In this document: piece after piece, positions 9,146 to 18,426 of the stretch
How the letters are laid out: each line of letters starts with the position of its first letter
How positions within the stretch are numbered: the stretch's first letter is position 1
From: Desulfobulbus sp.
GTDB lineage: Bacteria; Desulfobacterota; Desulfobulbia; Desulfobulbales; Desulfobulbaceae
Length of the DNA: 64,000 nt
Assembly: GCF_030824455.1 (NCBI RefSeq)
Contig: NZ_JAVBXR010000033.1
Span: forward strand, 34,454-98,453
Direction: 5' to 3'
Notes under the pieces: model-generated
Database searches by the model: none
What the model was told of the DNA's origin: nothing
The model's input: only the letters and a program-made list of their open reading frames with translations
Made by a program: the position numbers and the translations under genes

Positions 9146-10534
9146 ATGAAGAAGCATACCATTGCCTTGATCTCACGCTCGCTGCTTGCCCTGCTGTTCG
9201 CCTACGGAATTGCCGCCGCCGAAGAAACGCCTCAACTGGAGAAGCTCAAGTACACGGCGGTCTCGTCTGGCGCCGAGGAGGTGACCCTGCAGCTCAACGG
9301 CTCCTATAGTCCAAAAATATTCACATTGAAAGGCGAATCACCCCGGGTGATTTTGGATTTTGCCGACATGACCCACAGCAGGGAGATCAAAAGCATCACC
9401 ACCACCAACGGCTCAATCATCAAACGGGTGCGGGTGGGCATGCACGCCGACGATTCGCCGAAAACACGGGTTGTCTTTGACCTCGCCACCCTGAAGAACG
9501 TCGATTACACCCAAAGCTTTGACGAGAAAACCTCAACCCTGACCCTGCGGTTCACCGGACCGGGCAAGACGGCTGAAACCAAGAAAACCGTAGCCCAACG
9601 CAAACAACAAGACAAAGCGGCGGAGCAAGCTGTCACCGCAGAGACCCAAGCCGAAGCCGTCCAGGAAACCCCGGCGACAAGCGCGCCCACGGTTCCAGAA
9701 GCACCTGCGGCCACCCAGCCTGAGACAACAACGACCGAACCAGCGGCAAAAACAAGTGCGCAGGAAGAGGCTGTTGCCGCTGCATCCGAGAAGCCCGCCC
9801 AACAACAACCCGCCGCGCCGGCGCAGCCCACGACGCCTGCTATCGAGCCGCCGGCCCCAACGCCACCGGCGCCGGCGCCCCAGGCCGAACAAGCCAAACC
9901 GCAAACAACGGCTGCTGAAAAGAAGGCGGAGGTCCCGCCGCAACCGGCTGTCCCGGCTCCCAAGGAAACCGCGACCGTTGCCGCCAAGCCGGAGGCCCCA
10001 AGCACGCCGCCCCCAGTCGTTGACGCCGCCAAGGAAGGCAAAACAGCACCGACCGCGCCGGCCGTTGCCGACGCGAAGCAGGAAGAAAAAAAGGCTGACA
10101 AGACCGCCAAGACTCCGCCGCCGGCAGAGGCGAGCAAAGCCGACGCCAAGGCTGAAAAAGCAAAATCCGAAACGCCTGCAAAAGGCGAAGAAGGGCCGCA
10201 GCTGGAATACGTCAAATTTGACCCCAATTCACCCAAGGGCGAGATGGTGCTGTTCAAGCTCAACGGGTTCCATCCGCCTGCGGTTCACGGGGTTGAGGAA
10301 GGCATCCCGCGAGTGGTGTGCGACTTTAACAACACCAAGCTGCTTGATTCGGGCAAAAACACCATCAAGGCGAACGGGAAATTCGTCAAGATGATTCGCA
10401 CCTCAAAAACCAAGAAACCGGAGAAGGTGCGGGTGGTGATCGACCTGGAGCCAAACCGCAGCTACGATCTGCAGCAGGTGTTCTTCAAGGACGACAACCT
10501 GTTTGTGATCATCGTCAACACGGTGAAAAAATAG
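9146..10534 (+). CDS. Secreted protein with two AMIN domains and a long Pro/Ala/Lys linker
   Basis: AMIN domains bind peptidoglycan or the cell envelope and normally sit at the N-terminus of amidase AmiC or secretin PilQ. Here residues 1-25 form a signal peptide ending AAA. A first AMIN domain covers about 30-135. A low-complexity linker rich in Ala, Pro, Lys and Glu covers about 136-350. A second AMIN domain (LEYVKFDPNSPKGEMVLFKL) ends the protein at 462 with no catalytic domain. ATG 9146 has a GGAAAG ribosome site; an upstream in-frame start at 8996 would bury the signal peptide. It could bridge or scaffold the cell wall. Confidence 0.75.
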   Translation: MKKHTIALISRSLLALLFAYGIAAAEETPQLEKLKYTAVSSGAEEVTLQLNGSYSPKIFTLKGESPRVILDFADMTHSREIKSITTTNGSIIKRVRVGMHADDSPKTRVVFDLATLKNVDYTQSFDEKTSTLTLRFTGPGKTAETKKTVAQRKQQDKAAEQAVTAETQAEAVQETPATSAPTVPEAPAATQPETTTTEPAAKTSAQEEAVAAASEKPAQQQPAAPAQPTTPAIEPPAPTPPAPAPQAEQAKPQTTAAEKKAEVPPQPAVPAPKETATVAAKPEAPSTPPPVVDAAKEGKTAPTAPAVADAKQEEKKADKTAKTPPPAEASKADAKAEKAKSETPAKGEEGPQLEYVKFDPNSPKGEMVLFKLNGFHPPAVHGVEEGIPRVVCDFNNTKLLDSGKNTIKANGKFVKMIRTSKTKKPEKVRVVIDLEPNRSYDLQQVFFKDDNLFVIIVNTVKK

Positions 10535-10537
10535 CCT

Positions 10538-11347
10538 TCAGGGGACTTGCTCGACGGTGAAGTGAGCGGGCGGCGTCAGCCGATACACTGCCGCGCCCTG
10601 GGGCGCGTGCGAATACATCTGTTCCACCTGGATGGCGAGGTCGCCAGTGACGGCCTCGCCGCTGATCTGCAGACGCCTGGGCCAGACCACCCCGCTCTTG
10701 GCGTCCCTTTGATAGTCGGCATAGCGCAGATCAAGGACCTGCGCTCCCTGCAGGTCGACCAGCAGATGCCGCCGCATCTCGCCGCTTTTCCTCTCCACCA
10801 GCACATGGTGGCTGATCGACCGCGCGTCCCGCCAGACGTACCAGAACCCCCCGCTATCCTCATCCTGCGCCGGTTTGACGCCCAGTGCCTCGCCTTCGCG
10901 GAGAAAACCGCCGAGAAACGGCAGCAGGTCCTCGGACTCGACCGTTTCCGGCACATAGGATCGCCAATATTCTGAATCGGTGCGCCCCTGGTAGACGTGG
11001 CCGCTGCGGTTGTCCACCAGGGTAAAGGTGCGGCCGTCGGAAACGGCCAGAATGAGCGAGCGGCCCAAGGGGTCGGTGGCGGCAAAACGGAGCAGGGCCG
11101 GTCGCTGAGCCTGGAGTGTTCCGCCTATGCCGCCCTTGCTGCCGAGCACGTCCCAGCTCAGGCGGATGTCGGCGTCCACAGCGGTCGGTCGTTTATTCTT
11201 GAGAAACGCGGACCACAACTGGCTCGCCTCCTGCGTTTCGAGCGGGGAAAGCGGCAGGGTTTTCGGCAGTTTGCCGGCGCATCCGGCGAAAAACAACAGG
11301 CAGCAGACTGCGGAGGCCAGCAGCCCACAGAAACTTTGTCGCCGCAT
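10538..11347 (-). CDS. LolB-like outer-membrane lipoprotein
   Basis: A 269-residue lipoprotein: signal MRRQSFCGLLASAVCC, lipobox FAGC. The mature part resembles the LolB/DUF4292 beta-barrel half that accepts lipoproteins at the outer membrane (SLILAVSDGRTFTLVDNRSGHVYQG, then a region predicting alternating strands). The ATG overlaps the stop of the upstream TPR lipoprotein gene by one base (TGATG), so they are translated together. The 3' end is three bases from the convergent AMIN gene. LolB assignment is by pattern only; an LppX/LolA-like envelope lipoprotein is an alternative. Confidence 0.6.
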   Translation of the reverse strand: MRRQSFCGLLASAVCCLLFFAGCAGKLPKTLPLSPLETQEASQLWSAFLKNKRPTAVDADIRLSWDVLGSKGGIGGTLQAQRPALLRFAATDPLGRSLILAVSDGRTFTLVDNRSGHVYQGRTDSEYWRSYVPETVESEDLLPFLGGFLREGEALGVKPAQDEDSGGFWYVWRDARSISHHVLVERKSGEMRRHLLVDLQGAQVLDLRYADYQRDAKSGVVWPRRLQISGEAVTGDLAIQVEQMYSHAPQGAAVYRLTPPAHFTVEQVP

Positions 11348-13101
11348 CAATAGGTTCCCTGTTTTTCCAGGATGCGGATTTTCTCGACAATCCGGTTCTT
11401 TTCCTGTTCGTCGTCCATCGCGTGTTTCAGCGCCTTTTTGTAGGTCTGCAGGGCTTCGCGCACCCGGCCGCTTTCCAGATAGGCGTCGCCGAGATGGTCG
11501 AGAATGGCGGGGTCGTCCGGCGACAACCGCACCGCCGCCTCCAACTCTTTGATGGCCTGATCGATCTTGCCCAAGCGGAAAAACACCCATCCCAGACTGT
11601 CACGGATAAAACCGTTGTCGGGTTTGAGCTCGATGGCCCGCTGGATGTAGTCCAAGGCCTGATCAAGATTGATCTTTTTTTCAGCCCAACTGTATCCCAC
11701 AAAATTCAAGGCGGCAGCGTTGTCCGGCTTGATTTCAATGATTTTCTCCATAACCGCCAACGCCGCAGCGTGATCGCCACTGCTTTCCAGCATCAGCCCA
11801 TACTCATAAAGCAGGTTTTCGTCGTCAGGAAAGGCGTCGATCCCCTGGAGCAGCACCGCCTTGCTCAGGTCGTCCCGCCCCTCCATCTGGTGCAGGGCGG
11901 CGAGGGTGACGAACAGCTCGGCGCTGCGCGTGTCAGCGGCCCCGATATGTTCCTCCAGCAGTTGTTTGGCCTCTTCGAGCTTGTTCTGCTCACGCAGGAT
12001 ACGCACCTGAAGAAACAGCGCGTCGCGATATTCTGGGGCCTTGCGATCAATTCGCCGCGCCTGTTTCAAGGCCCGAGCGTATTTTTCCTGCTGCACCAGG
12101 AGCACGGCGAGAAAATACCGGGCCTCGGGCAGATCCTCTTTTTCAAGAATTTTTTCGGTCACCGCGACCGCTTTGTCGTAGTGCTTCTGCTTGGCGTAGA
12201 GCCGGGCAATGGTCAAATCCACCCGTTGCGGCTGTTCGGCAAAGGATTTCAGCCGGTTAAGCGCGGCCAGGGCTTGCCCGTCCTTTTTCTGCAACAAATA
12301 CACATGGATCAGGGCCACCTGAGCGCCCTCATTCTGCGCGTCCCGCTCAATGACGGCTTGGTACAGGCTGGCCGCCTCTTCGTAGCGGCCCGCCTTGACG
12401 TACAATTCGCCCAGTTCCATCTGCAGCTCGCTGGACCAGTTCCGCTCCAACGCTTTGGTGTAATGCTCCGCCGCCTCGTCGGTTCGCTCCTGCACCTGAC
12501 GCAGACGGGCCATGAGGATGTGGCCGGGATAGGAGGCGGGATCACGGTCGAGAATGCGGGTCAGCAGGGGTTCGGCCTTGTCGGGCTGGTTGGCGGTGAG
12601 GTACATCTCGGCCAGCAGCAGGAGAATGGCCGGATCGTCGGGATGACGGTCGCTGATCAGCTGATACTGGCGCATGGCCTCGGTGTTTTTTTTCTGCCGC
12701 AGCAGCACCTTGGCGTAGAGCATGCGCATCCCGGTTTTGTCGGGATGGGTGAGCAGATAGTTGTGCAGCCAGATTGCCGCCTCGTCGGTCCGCTCCAGGC
12801 GGAGCAACAGGATCGGCACCTTTTCGCTGATAAAATCAGCCTTTTCGTCACAAATCAGGGCCTTCTGGTAAAACTCCAGGGCTTCGTCAAAGCGAAGCAT
12901 CAATTCGGCGTGGCGTCCCCAAAGAAAATGGAAGTAGGAGCAACTGCGGTCGGCGTCGCTGTCGCCCGCAGCCGTGACCTGCCGTACCTGCTCGTCGGCG
13001 GTCGGCGACTTGTCTTTGGCCTCGCAGCCGCAGATCAGGAGCGCCACACAACTCAGAGCAACCAACTGTCGAAGAGCGGGGAAAAACGTCAGCCAGAGCA
13101 T
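11347..13101 (-). CDS. TPR-repeat lipoprotein
   Basis: A 584-residue protein with a lipoprotein signal (lipobox LLICGC) followed by roughly a dozen tetratricopeptide repeats. Examples are AEHYTKALERNWSSELQMEL and DHAAALAVMEKIIEIKPDNA, with the last repeats matching the A-x-DHLGDAYLESGR pattern most clearly. It is probably a periplasm-facing scaffold on the inner or outer membrane. It overlaps the end of tmk by 13 bases and the start of the LolB-like gene by one base, so it sits in a four-gene translationally coupled string pdxA-tmk-TPR-LolB. Confidence 0.85.
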   Translation of the reverse strand: MLWLTFFPALRQLVALSCVALLICGCEAKDKSPTADEQVRQVTAAGDSDADRSCSYFHFLWGRHAELMLRFDEALEFYQKALICDEKADFISEKVPILLLRLERTDEAAIWLHNYLLTHPDKTGMRMLYAKVLLRQKKNTEAMRQYQLISDRHPDDPAILLLLAEMYLTANQPDKAEPLLTRILDRDPASYPGHILMARLRQVQERTDEAAEHYTKALERNWSSELQMELGELYVKAGRYEEAASLYQAVIERDAQNEGAQVALIHVYLLQKKDGQALAALNRLKSFAEQPQRVDLTIARLYAKQKHYDKAVAVTEKILEKEDLPEARYFLAVLLVQQEKYARALKQARRIDRKAPEYRDALFLQVRILREQNKLEEAKQLLEEHIGAADTRSAELFVTLAALHQMEGRDDLSKAVLLQGIDAFPDDENLLYEYGLMLESSGDHAAALAVMEKIIEIKPDNAAALNFVGYSWAEKKINLDQALDYIQRAIELKPDNGFIRDSLGWVFFRLGKIDQAIKELEAAVRLSPDDPAILDHLGDAYLESGRVREALQTYKKALKHAMDDEQEKNRIVEKIRILEKQGTY

Positions 13102-13709
13102 CGCACACCTTTTTTTGCAAGCAATTGCCGAACCGCCGCGCGGATGGAGGCTTGCACCTCGGCAACCGGTCGGGCGGCCTGAATGCGCACTATACAGTCA
13201 TGGGAAAAGGATGCAAAGAGAGCCGCCACTTTTTCCAGTTGCTCCTGTTGCTCAAAATCGTTGAGCGTCTCGCCGCGCAGATTTTGGATCCTGGCCACGC
13301 TCTCCGCAGGCGTCTGGACAAGCAACACCACCATATCGGGTTCCGGGGCGAAATCGTGGCAGGCAAAAATAGCCGCAGGATCGCACCCGGCCGCGCCCTG
13401 GTAGGCGGCGGTGGAAAAGTAATAGCGGTCGGTGAGCACAATCATCCCTTGACGCAGAGCGGGGTTGACGCACTGCTCGACGTGCTGGCGCCGATCGAGC
13501 AAAAACAACTCCAGTTCCTGCTCCGGCGTGACCTGACTGCGGTTGCTGTACAGGGCGCGAATCTGCCGGCCATAGGGGCCGTCGGTGGGTTCCCTGGTTT
13601 CAACAACACCATATCCCTCGCCGCGCAGGTAAGCGGCCAGCATGGGCAATTGGGTTGACTTGCCGGTGCCGTCGATGCCCTCAAAGGCGATCAAAAACCC
13701 GGGGTTCAT
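13089..13709 (-). CDS. tmk: Thymidylate kinase
   Basis: Phosphorylates dTMP to dTDP in DNA precursor synthesis. P-loop GIDGTGKST at residues 11-19, the DR(Y/H) motif in VLTDRYYFSTAAYQG, and TREPTDGPYG are all present, over a normal 206 residues. I chose ATG 13709 because it makes an ATGA overlap with the pdxA stop and is preceded by a purine-rich GGGGTGGGG. An ATG four codons upstream is possible. The C-terminus overlaps the TPR lipoprotein start. Confidence 0.93.
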   Translation of the reverse strand: MNPGFLIAFEGIDGTGKSTQLPMLAAYLRGEGYGVVETREPTDGPYGRQIRALYSNRSQVTPEQELELFLLDRRQHVEQCVNPALRQGMIVLTDRYYFSTAAYQGAAGCDPAAIFACHDFAPEPDMVVLLVQTPAESVARIQNLRGETLNDFEQQEQLEKVAALFASFSHDCIVRIQAARPVAEVQASIRAAVRQLLAKKGVRCSG

Positions 13710-14728
13710 GCCCCACCCCATGCGTTACGATGGCCGACGATGGCCTGCGCCATGTCCACCGCCGCCGCCAGGCTCGAAGGATCGGCCAGGTTTTGTCCGG
13801 CGATGTCGTAGGCGGTGCCGTGGTCGACCGAAGTGCGCACCAGCGGCAGCCCCAGGGTGACGTTGACCCCGTCGGCAAAATGGAGCAATTTGAAGGGGAT
13901 CAACCCCTGATCATGGTACATGGCAATCACCGCGTCAAAATGGCCGGCCGCGGCCTTGTGAAAAATTGTGTCCGGGGGCCACGGGCCGCTGACTTCGCCG
14001 CAACCGACGCTTTGCTGCACGGCCGGCGCGATCAGCCGGGCTTCCTCGTCGCCAAAGAGACCGTCTTCGCCGCCGTGGGGGTTCAATCCAGCCACGGCAA
14101 TTCGGGGCGCGGCCACGCCAAAATCGCGTTGCAGGGAGGTTCGCGTCGTCTCGATGCAGTCTGCAATCTCTTGTTGCGTGAGGAGTTCGCCGACTTGACG
14201 CAGGGGCACGTGAATGGTGACCAGCACCACCTTCAGACGAGGACCAGCCATCATCATCCGCACCTTGGGGGTGTGGGTGAGCGCGGCCAGCATCTCCGTG
14301 TGCCCTGGGTACGGATAGCCAGCTTGATGCAGACTCTTCTTGCTGATCGGACAGGTGACCAGGGCGCTGCAGTGGCCGGCCGCGATCAATCCCACCGCCT
14401 CTTCAATATACCGCCCCATGGCCTTGCCCGTGGCAGCGTCGGGCCGTCCCCATGGCGCCGGCTCAGTCCAGGGGGCGCCCACTTGAACCACCGGCAGGGT
14501 TCCCGGCTTGACGGGTTTTCCAGGACGCCACGATTCGATCACGAGCGTTTGCCCAAGTCGCGCGGCGGCCTGACGCAAGACCTCGCCGTCGCCGACCACA
14601 ATAATCCGCCCGGCCCCAGGCATATCGCTGCGGCGAAACAGACGACAAATAATCTCCGGACCGATGCCCGCCGGGCAGCCCATAGTGATGGCCGCCGGGG
14701 CTGGCGCCTGGTGTGGATACTGGCTCAT
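13706..14728 (-). CDS. pdxA: 4-hydroxythreonine-4-phosphate dehydrogenase
   Basis: NAD-dependent oxidation and decarboxylation of 4-phosphohydroxy-threonine in the DXP-dependent pyridoxal phosphate pathway. Landmarks are ITMGCPAGIGPEI at the start, the substrate segment HTEMLAALTHT, and the metal-binding MYHDQGLIPFK near the C-terminus, over 340 residues. The dxs gene at 48.3 kb supplies the DXP branch of the same pathway. It is linked to tmk by an ATGA overlap. Confidence 0.94.
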   Translation of the reverse strand: MSQYPHQAPAPAAITMGCPAGIGPEIICRLFRRSDMPGAGRIIVVGDGEVLRQAAARLGQTLVIESWRPGKPVKPGTLPVVQVGAPWTEPAPWGRPDAATGKAMGRYIEEAVGLIAAGHCSALVTCPISKKSLHQAGYPYPGHTEMLAALTHTPKVRMMMAGPRLKVVLVTIHVPLRQVGELLTQQEIADCIETTRTSLQRDFGVAAPRIAVAGLNPHGGEDGLFGDEEARLIAPAVQQSVGCGEVSGPWPPDTIFHKAAAGHFDAVIAMYHDQGLIPFKLLHFADGVNVTLGLPLVRTSVDHGTAYDIAGQNLADPSSLAAAVDMAQAIVGHRNAWGGA

Positions 14729-14736
14729 TGTTGACC

Positions 14737-15120
14737 CTACAGGTTAAAATCAAAGGCGTTTTTTATATGCTCAATGGTCGCCGGTCGATTGTCGGGATGG
14801 AGAAGCACCGCAATAACGTCAAACCGGGCCGATGCCTCGCCCAGTTGATGGGTGTGCAGATATTCGTGGGCTATGCGCGAGAGCTGTCGCTGTTTGCGGG
14901 CGTCCACCGCTTCGAAAGGCGTGCCGAACGCCTTTGAGGTACGGCTTTTGACCTCGACAAAGACCAGGGTGTCGCGGTCCTTGGCGATAATGTCGACCTC
15001 GCCGCAGGCCTTTCGATAATTTTTTTCGACAATGGCGTACTGCTGTCCGAGCAAATAGGCGAGTGCCAGGGCTTCCCCCTGATGTCCGGTCGCGGCGGTA
15101 GCTTTCTTTTTAAACAACAT
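14737..15120 (-). CDS. yraN: YraN/UPF0102 family putative endonuclease
   Basis: A short protein of about 127 residues. The nuclease-fold core GEVDIIAKDRDTLVFVEVKSR shows the family Glu...Asp...ExK arrangement also seen in Holliday-junction resolvases; the biochemical role is unproven. I start at ATG 15120; a TTG at 15150 is possible and adds ten residues. It sits between rnhB and pdxA, the usual neighbourhood of yraN in many proteobacteria. Confidence 0.85.
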   Translation of the reverse strand: MLFKKKATAATGHQGEALALAYLLGQQYAIVEKNYRKACGEVDIIAKDRDTLVFVEVKSRTSKAFGTPFEAVDARKQRQLSRIAHEYLHTHQLGEASARFDVIAVLLHPDNRPATIEHIKNAFDFNL

Positions 15121-15156
15121 ACTGTGCCGTAAGAAGAGCCGAGGTTGCAAGGATGA

Positions 15157-15867
15157 TCATGGCGTTTCGTCTGCCTTGAAGGCGGCCAGCAAGGCGTCAT
15201 TGGCAAGATGTTCGCGTACGCCGCGAAACGTGCGGCGATGAAGCACACAGGGACCGTGACGTTGAATCGCTTCACGGTGGCTTTGGGTGGGATAGCCTTG
15301 ATGACGCGCGAACCCGTATTGGGGAAAACGGATATGCGCTTCGGCCATGATCCGATCACGGGTCACCTTGGCGATAATGGAGGCAGCGGCAATGGAGGCG
15401 CTCTTGGATTCGCCCTTGATCAGCGTCCACTGCTCAACAGGAGCCGGCACTTGAAATTTGCCGTCCACCAGAAGGAAATCAGGCGATAGGCCGCCGTGAT
15501 GCGGAACGCAGGCATCCATAGCCCGATTCATGGCCAACAATGAGGCCTGGAGAATATTGAGCTGCTCAATTTCCTCCGGCCCGGCCATGCCCACGCCAAT
15601 CACCGCCCCATTTGCAGCAAGAATATCAAACAAGGCTTGGCGACGGCGAGCCGTCAATTTTTTGGAATCTTGAAAGACCGCAAAGTCGCAATCAGGCGGC
15701 AGCACCACGCAGGCGGCCACCACCGGCCCGGCAAGGGGGCCGCGACCAGCTTCGTCGACGCCGGCCACCCTGGCGTACCCCTGGATGGTCAGATGACGCT
15801 CCAGCGCAAAGGTGTCGGGCAAACGGTCAGGAGCAAGAGGAAGAACAGAAGCGGAGCTATGCTTCAT
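15157..15867 (-). CDS. rnhB: Ribonuclease HII
   Basis: Removes ribonucleotides misincorporated in DNA and RNA primers. The active-site segment GVDEAGRGPLAGPVV places the acidic pair at D38-E39. The second conserved block is FLLVDGKF, and the third acidic site follows SIIAKVTRDRIM. The N-terminus has about 20 extra residues before the core, within family range. It follows rplS, as in many bacteria. Confidence 0.94.
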   Translation of the reverse strand: MKHSSASVLPLAPDRLPDTFALERHLTIQGYARVAGVDEAGRGPLAGPVVAACVVLPPDCDFAVFQDSKKLTARRRQALFDILAANGAVIGVGMAGPEEIEQLNILQASLLAMNRAMDACVPHHGGLSPDFLLVDGKFQVPAPVEQWTLIKGESKSASIAAASIIAKVTRDRIMAEAHIRFPQYGFARHQGYPTQSHREAIQRHGPCVLHRRTFRGVREHLANDALLAAFKADETP

Positions 15868-15938
15868 GGCGCCAGTCCATGCAGTCCGGCGAGAATCGGA
15901 GAGAACGAGAAAAAAAAGCGGCAGGCAGACGGTGAAAC

Positions 15939-15973
15939 AGACGCCCAGTCATTGTCGCAATGACTGGGCGTCT
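15939..15973. terminator. Hairpin downstream of rplS
   Basis: Perfect 16-bp stem (15939-15954 with 15958-15973) and a 3-base loop, 66 bases beyond the rplS stop. On the minus strand it is followed by GTTTC and, 20 bases later, a run of eight T. It probably ends or attenuates the ribosomal operon before rnhB. Confidence 0.7.
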
Positions 15974-16038
15974 CCATCCGATCAGAGGTCGAACCTCGCC
16001 CTGACGGCAGCAACCGTCCACAGGCGTCGACTCTCGCC

Positions 16039-16398
16039 TTAGATGATGCCCCGCTCACGGATACGGGCGGCTTTGCCGCGACGCTCGCGCAGGTAGTACA
16101 GACGGGACCGGCGAACCCGACCAAGGGTGACCACTTCGATCTTCTCGATTTTCGGCGAGTGCAAGGCAAAGGTTTTTTCAACGCCAACGCCGTGGGAAAT
16201 CTTGCGAACAGAGAAGGTGGCGTTCATGGTGCCGCGCTTCCGTTTGATGACCACGCCTTGATACACCTGAATCCGCTCTTTGTTGCCCTCGACGATCCGG
16301 ATATGGACTTTGACGGTGTCGCCCGAACGAAACTCCGGGATGTCGAAACGCATCTGCTCCAGATCGATTTTATCTAAAATATTCATAGCCATATTCAT
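16039..16398 (-). CDS. rplS: Large ribosomal subunit protein bL19
   Basis: A structural protein at the 30S-50S interface. The sequence matches bL19 throughout: [33 protein letters not shown], and the [18 protein letters not shown] tail. Length is 119 residues. ATG codons at 16398 and 16386 are both possible starts. It is the last gene of the rpsP-khpA-rimM-trmD-SPOUT-rplS cluster. Confidence 0.97.
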   Translation of the reverse strand: MNMAMNILDKIDLEQMRFDIPEFRSGDTVKVHIRIVEGNKERIQVYQGVVIKRKRGTMNATFSVRKISHGVGVEKTFALHSPKIEKIEVVTLGRVRRSRLYYLRERRGKAARIRERGII

Positions 16399-16483
16399 TG
16401 CTTTACGGCGGGCTTCCGCTGTTCATGTCGCCCTGCCGAAGGATGCCTCCAAATCATCCGGGAAATAATGTCTAACGCTCAAT

Positions 16484-17098
16484 TTATCGAAGACAGGAGT
16501 CCGTTGCCGAGCCCCTGTTCATTGCATTGCCAAGCACAACTTCATCTGGCGCGGCAAGCAGCCGATCCAGGATGATTGAGGCCGCCGAACGCACCGAAAG
16601 ATGGTTAAATCCGGATGCGCCGCACAGAGGGGGCAACACCCCGTCCGCCATCGCCAATACCTCGGGGCACAGTCCCCAAGCGGTGCCGAACATCAACAAC
16701 ACCGGCTGGTCTCGCCGTATCCGTTCCCGGATTTCGGCGTATCCCAGAGTGTTGGCTTGCCACCTGGCGCAGGTGGCCAACACCAACGGCTTTTCGCCAA
16801 ATTTCTCAGCGGCTCCGGCCACCGCCTCCTCAACCGTTGAACAGATCGAGACAATCGACAAGGCGTTGCCCCGGTCCGGGTTGACGCTGCCGCCGTAGCC
16901 GTCCGTCCAGTGACCAACGATCTGCCCGGCCAACTGTTGCTGCTCGCTGAAGGGCGTGACCACCCAGTAGGTGGAGACGCCGTAGGTCTTGCCGGCCCGG
17001 GCGATGTCGTGCAGATCGAGATTGGTGACTGCCGACCCGATGGTCTCGCCAATCCGGTTGACCACAGGATGATGCACCAGCGCTACGTCAACCTTCAT
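16484..17098 (-). CDS. SPOUT-class RNA methyltransferase (TM1570-like)
   Basis: A 204-residue protein of the Tm1570-like SPOUT family (PF09936), found in the trmD operon of Thermotoga and several Desulfobacterota. It starts MKVDVALVHHPVVNRIGETIGSAVTNLDLHD. The SAM-binding trefoil-knot region is PVLLMFGTAWGLCPEVLAMADG. The ATG at 17098 overlaps the trmD stop by 11 bases, so the two are translationally coupled; longer in-frame starts run into trmD. Its RNA target is not established as far as I know. Confidence 0.8.
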   Translation of the reverse strand: MKVDVALVHHPVVNRIGETIGSAVTNLDLHDIARAGKTYGVSTYWVVTPFSEQQQLAGQIVGHWTDGYGGSVNPDRGNALSIVSICSTVEEAVAGAAEKFGEKPLVLATCARWQANTLGYAEIRERIRRDQPVLLMFGTAWGLCPEVLAMADGVLPPLCGASGFNHLSVRSAASIILDRLLAAPDEVVLGNAMNRGSATDSCLR

Positions 17099-17870
17099 GG
17101 CGGCTATCATTCCTCTGGCTGTTGACCAGGGTTTCAATGCGGCCAAGCAACCCCGACTTTCGTAAAATTTTTCGTTCATCCGGTGTAAATTGGACGTCAT
17201 GCAACAGATCGGGGCGGCGCTCCAGGGTCAATTCCACCGATTCAACAAATCGATGGCGGGCGATGGCGGCGTGATCCCCGGACAACAACACCTCCGGGGC
17301 CGCCGTTCCTTCAAAAACCCGCGGCCGGGTGTACTGCTTGTGCTTCAGCAAACCGCAACTAAAACTGTCGTTGGGGGCGGAATGTTCGCATCCAAGCACC
17401 CCAGGAAGCAGGCGACTGATCGCGTCCAACGCCACAAGGGCCGCCAGTTCGCCGCCGGTGAGCACATAGTCGCCGATGGACAGCTCTTCATCGACGTACT
17501 TATCGCGAAAACGCTCGTCCACCCCTTCGTAACGCCCACAAATAAAAATCAACTGTTCAAATTCCGCCAACCGCTGCGCTGCCTGTTGGTTGAATCGTTC
17601 CCCCTTGGGCGACAATAAAATCACCCGGGAGGCGGCAGGCCGATTGCCCAAGGCTTTCAAGCAGGCCGCCAAGGGTTCGGGTTTCATCACCATGCCCTCG
17701 CCGCCGCCAAAGGGACGGTCATCGGTCATCTGGTGACGATCCACGGCAAAAGCGCGAATGTTGTGAACCCCGACTTTTATTTTTCCCTCCATCAATGCCC
17801 GGCGAATGACGCCTTCCTGCAAAGGCGAGGCGAAGAATTCGGGAAAAATCGTCAGAATGTCAAAAATCAT
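17088..17870 (-). CDS. trmD: tRNA (guanine-N1-)-methyltransferase
   Basis: Methylates G37 of tRNAs reading codons starting with C, preventing frameshifts. The protein begins MIFDILTIFPEFF and carries the knot motifs RPFGGGEGMVMKPEP, FICGRYEGVDERF and SIGDYVLTGGELAA. It is 260 residues long. I use ATG 17870; upstream in-frame sequence belongs to the antisense-looking part of rimM. It is 16 bases after rimM. Confidence 0.96.
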   Translation of the reverse strand: MIFDILTIFPEFFASPLQEGVIRRALMEGKIKVGVHNIRAFAVDRHQMTDDRPFGGGEGMVMKPEPLAACLKALGNRPAASRVILLSPKGERFNQQAAQRLAEFEQLIFICGRYEGVDERFRDKYVDEELSIGDYVLTGGELAALVALDAISRLLPGVLGCEHSAPNDSFSCGLLKHKQYTRPRVFEGTAAPEVLLSGDHAAIARHRFVESVELTLERRPDLLHDVQFTPDERKILRKSGLLGRIETLVNSQRNDSRHEG

Positions 17871-17886
17871 CAACCGCCTGCTGGAT

Positions 17887-18426
17887 TTACCGGTTAATGT
17901 CAAGCAATCCGGGCGGCAGATCGAGTGTGATTTCAGCCTCATTAATGGCAACGACAAACTCCGGCGCCATGGGCACGAGATATTCTTCCTCGCCATCGCG
18001 GATAACCAGAATGTCCTGCCCGCCGCCAGCCAGCAGAGCCGTGACCGTGCCAAGGAACTGTCCGGCCTGTGTCCTAGCTCGTTTGCCGACCAAACTGTGA
18101 AGGTAAAACTCTCCCTCGGCCAGGGGCGGCAATTCGCTGGCGGGCAACCAGATGCCCATTCCGGCAAGCTGCTCGGCCCGACTTCGATCCGTGCACTCTT
18201 TGAGTTTGAGAATAACCGTGTTGCCGTTGGTCCGGACCTGTTCGTTAGTGAACTCGACCTTTGTTAAATCCCCTTCGGCAGCCAGATACAACCGCCGATA
18301 CAGCCTGAGATTTTCGGGATGTTCAGTAAAAGGCCGGACCTTTAACTCGCCCCGGATGCCATGTGGTCGACTGACCACGCCAAGCAGGACAAAGTTTTTA
18401 TCCGGCGTCGCTTCAGACGGATTCAC
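17887..18426 (-). CDS. rimM: 16S rRNA processing factor RimM
   Basis: Binds uS19 and helps mature the 30S head. It starts VVSRPHGIRGELKVRPFTEHPE, typical of the N-terminal RimM domain, followed by a PRC-barrel (FYLHSLVGKRARTQAGQFLGTV, then EEYLVPMAPEFV). Length is 179 residues. The start is GTG 18426, sharing its G with the khpA TAG stop. It lies in the usual place between khpA and trmD. Confidence 0.95.
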   Translation of the reverse strand: MNPSEATPDKNFVLLGVVSRPHGIRGELKVRPFTEHPENLRLYRRLYLAAEGDLTKVEFTNEQVRTNGNTVILKLKECTDRSRAEQLAGMGIWLPASELPPLAEGEFYLHSLVGKRARTQAGQFLGTVTALLAGGGQDILVIRDGEEEYLVPMAPEFVVAINEAEITLDLPPGLLDINR

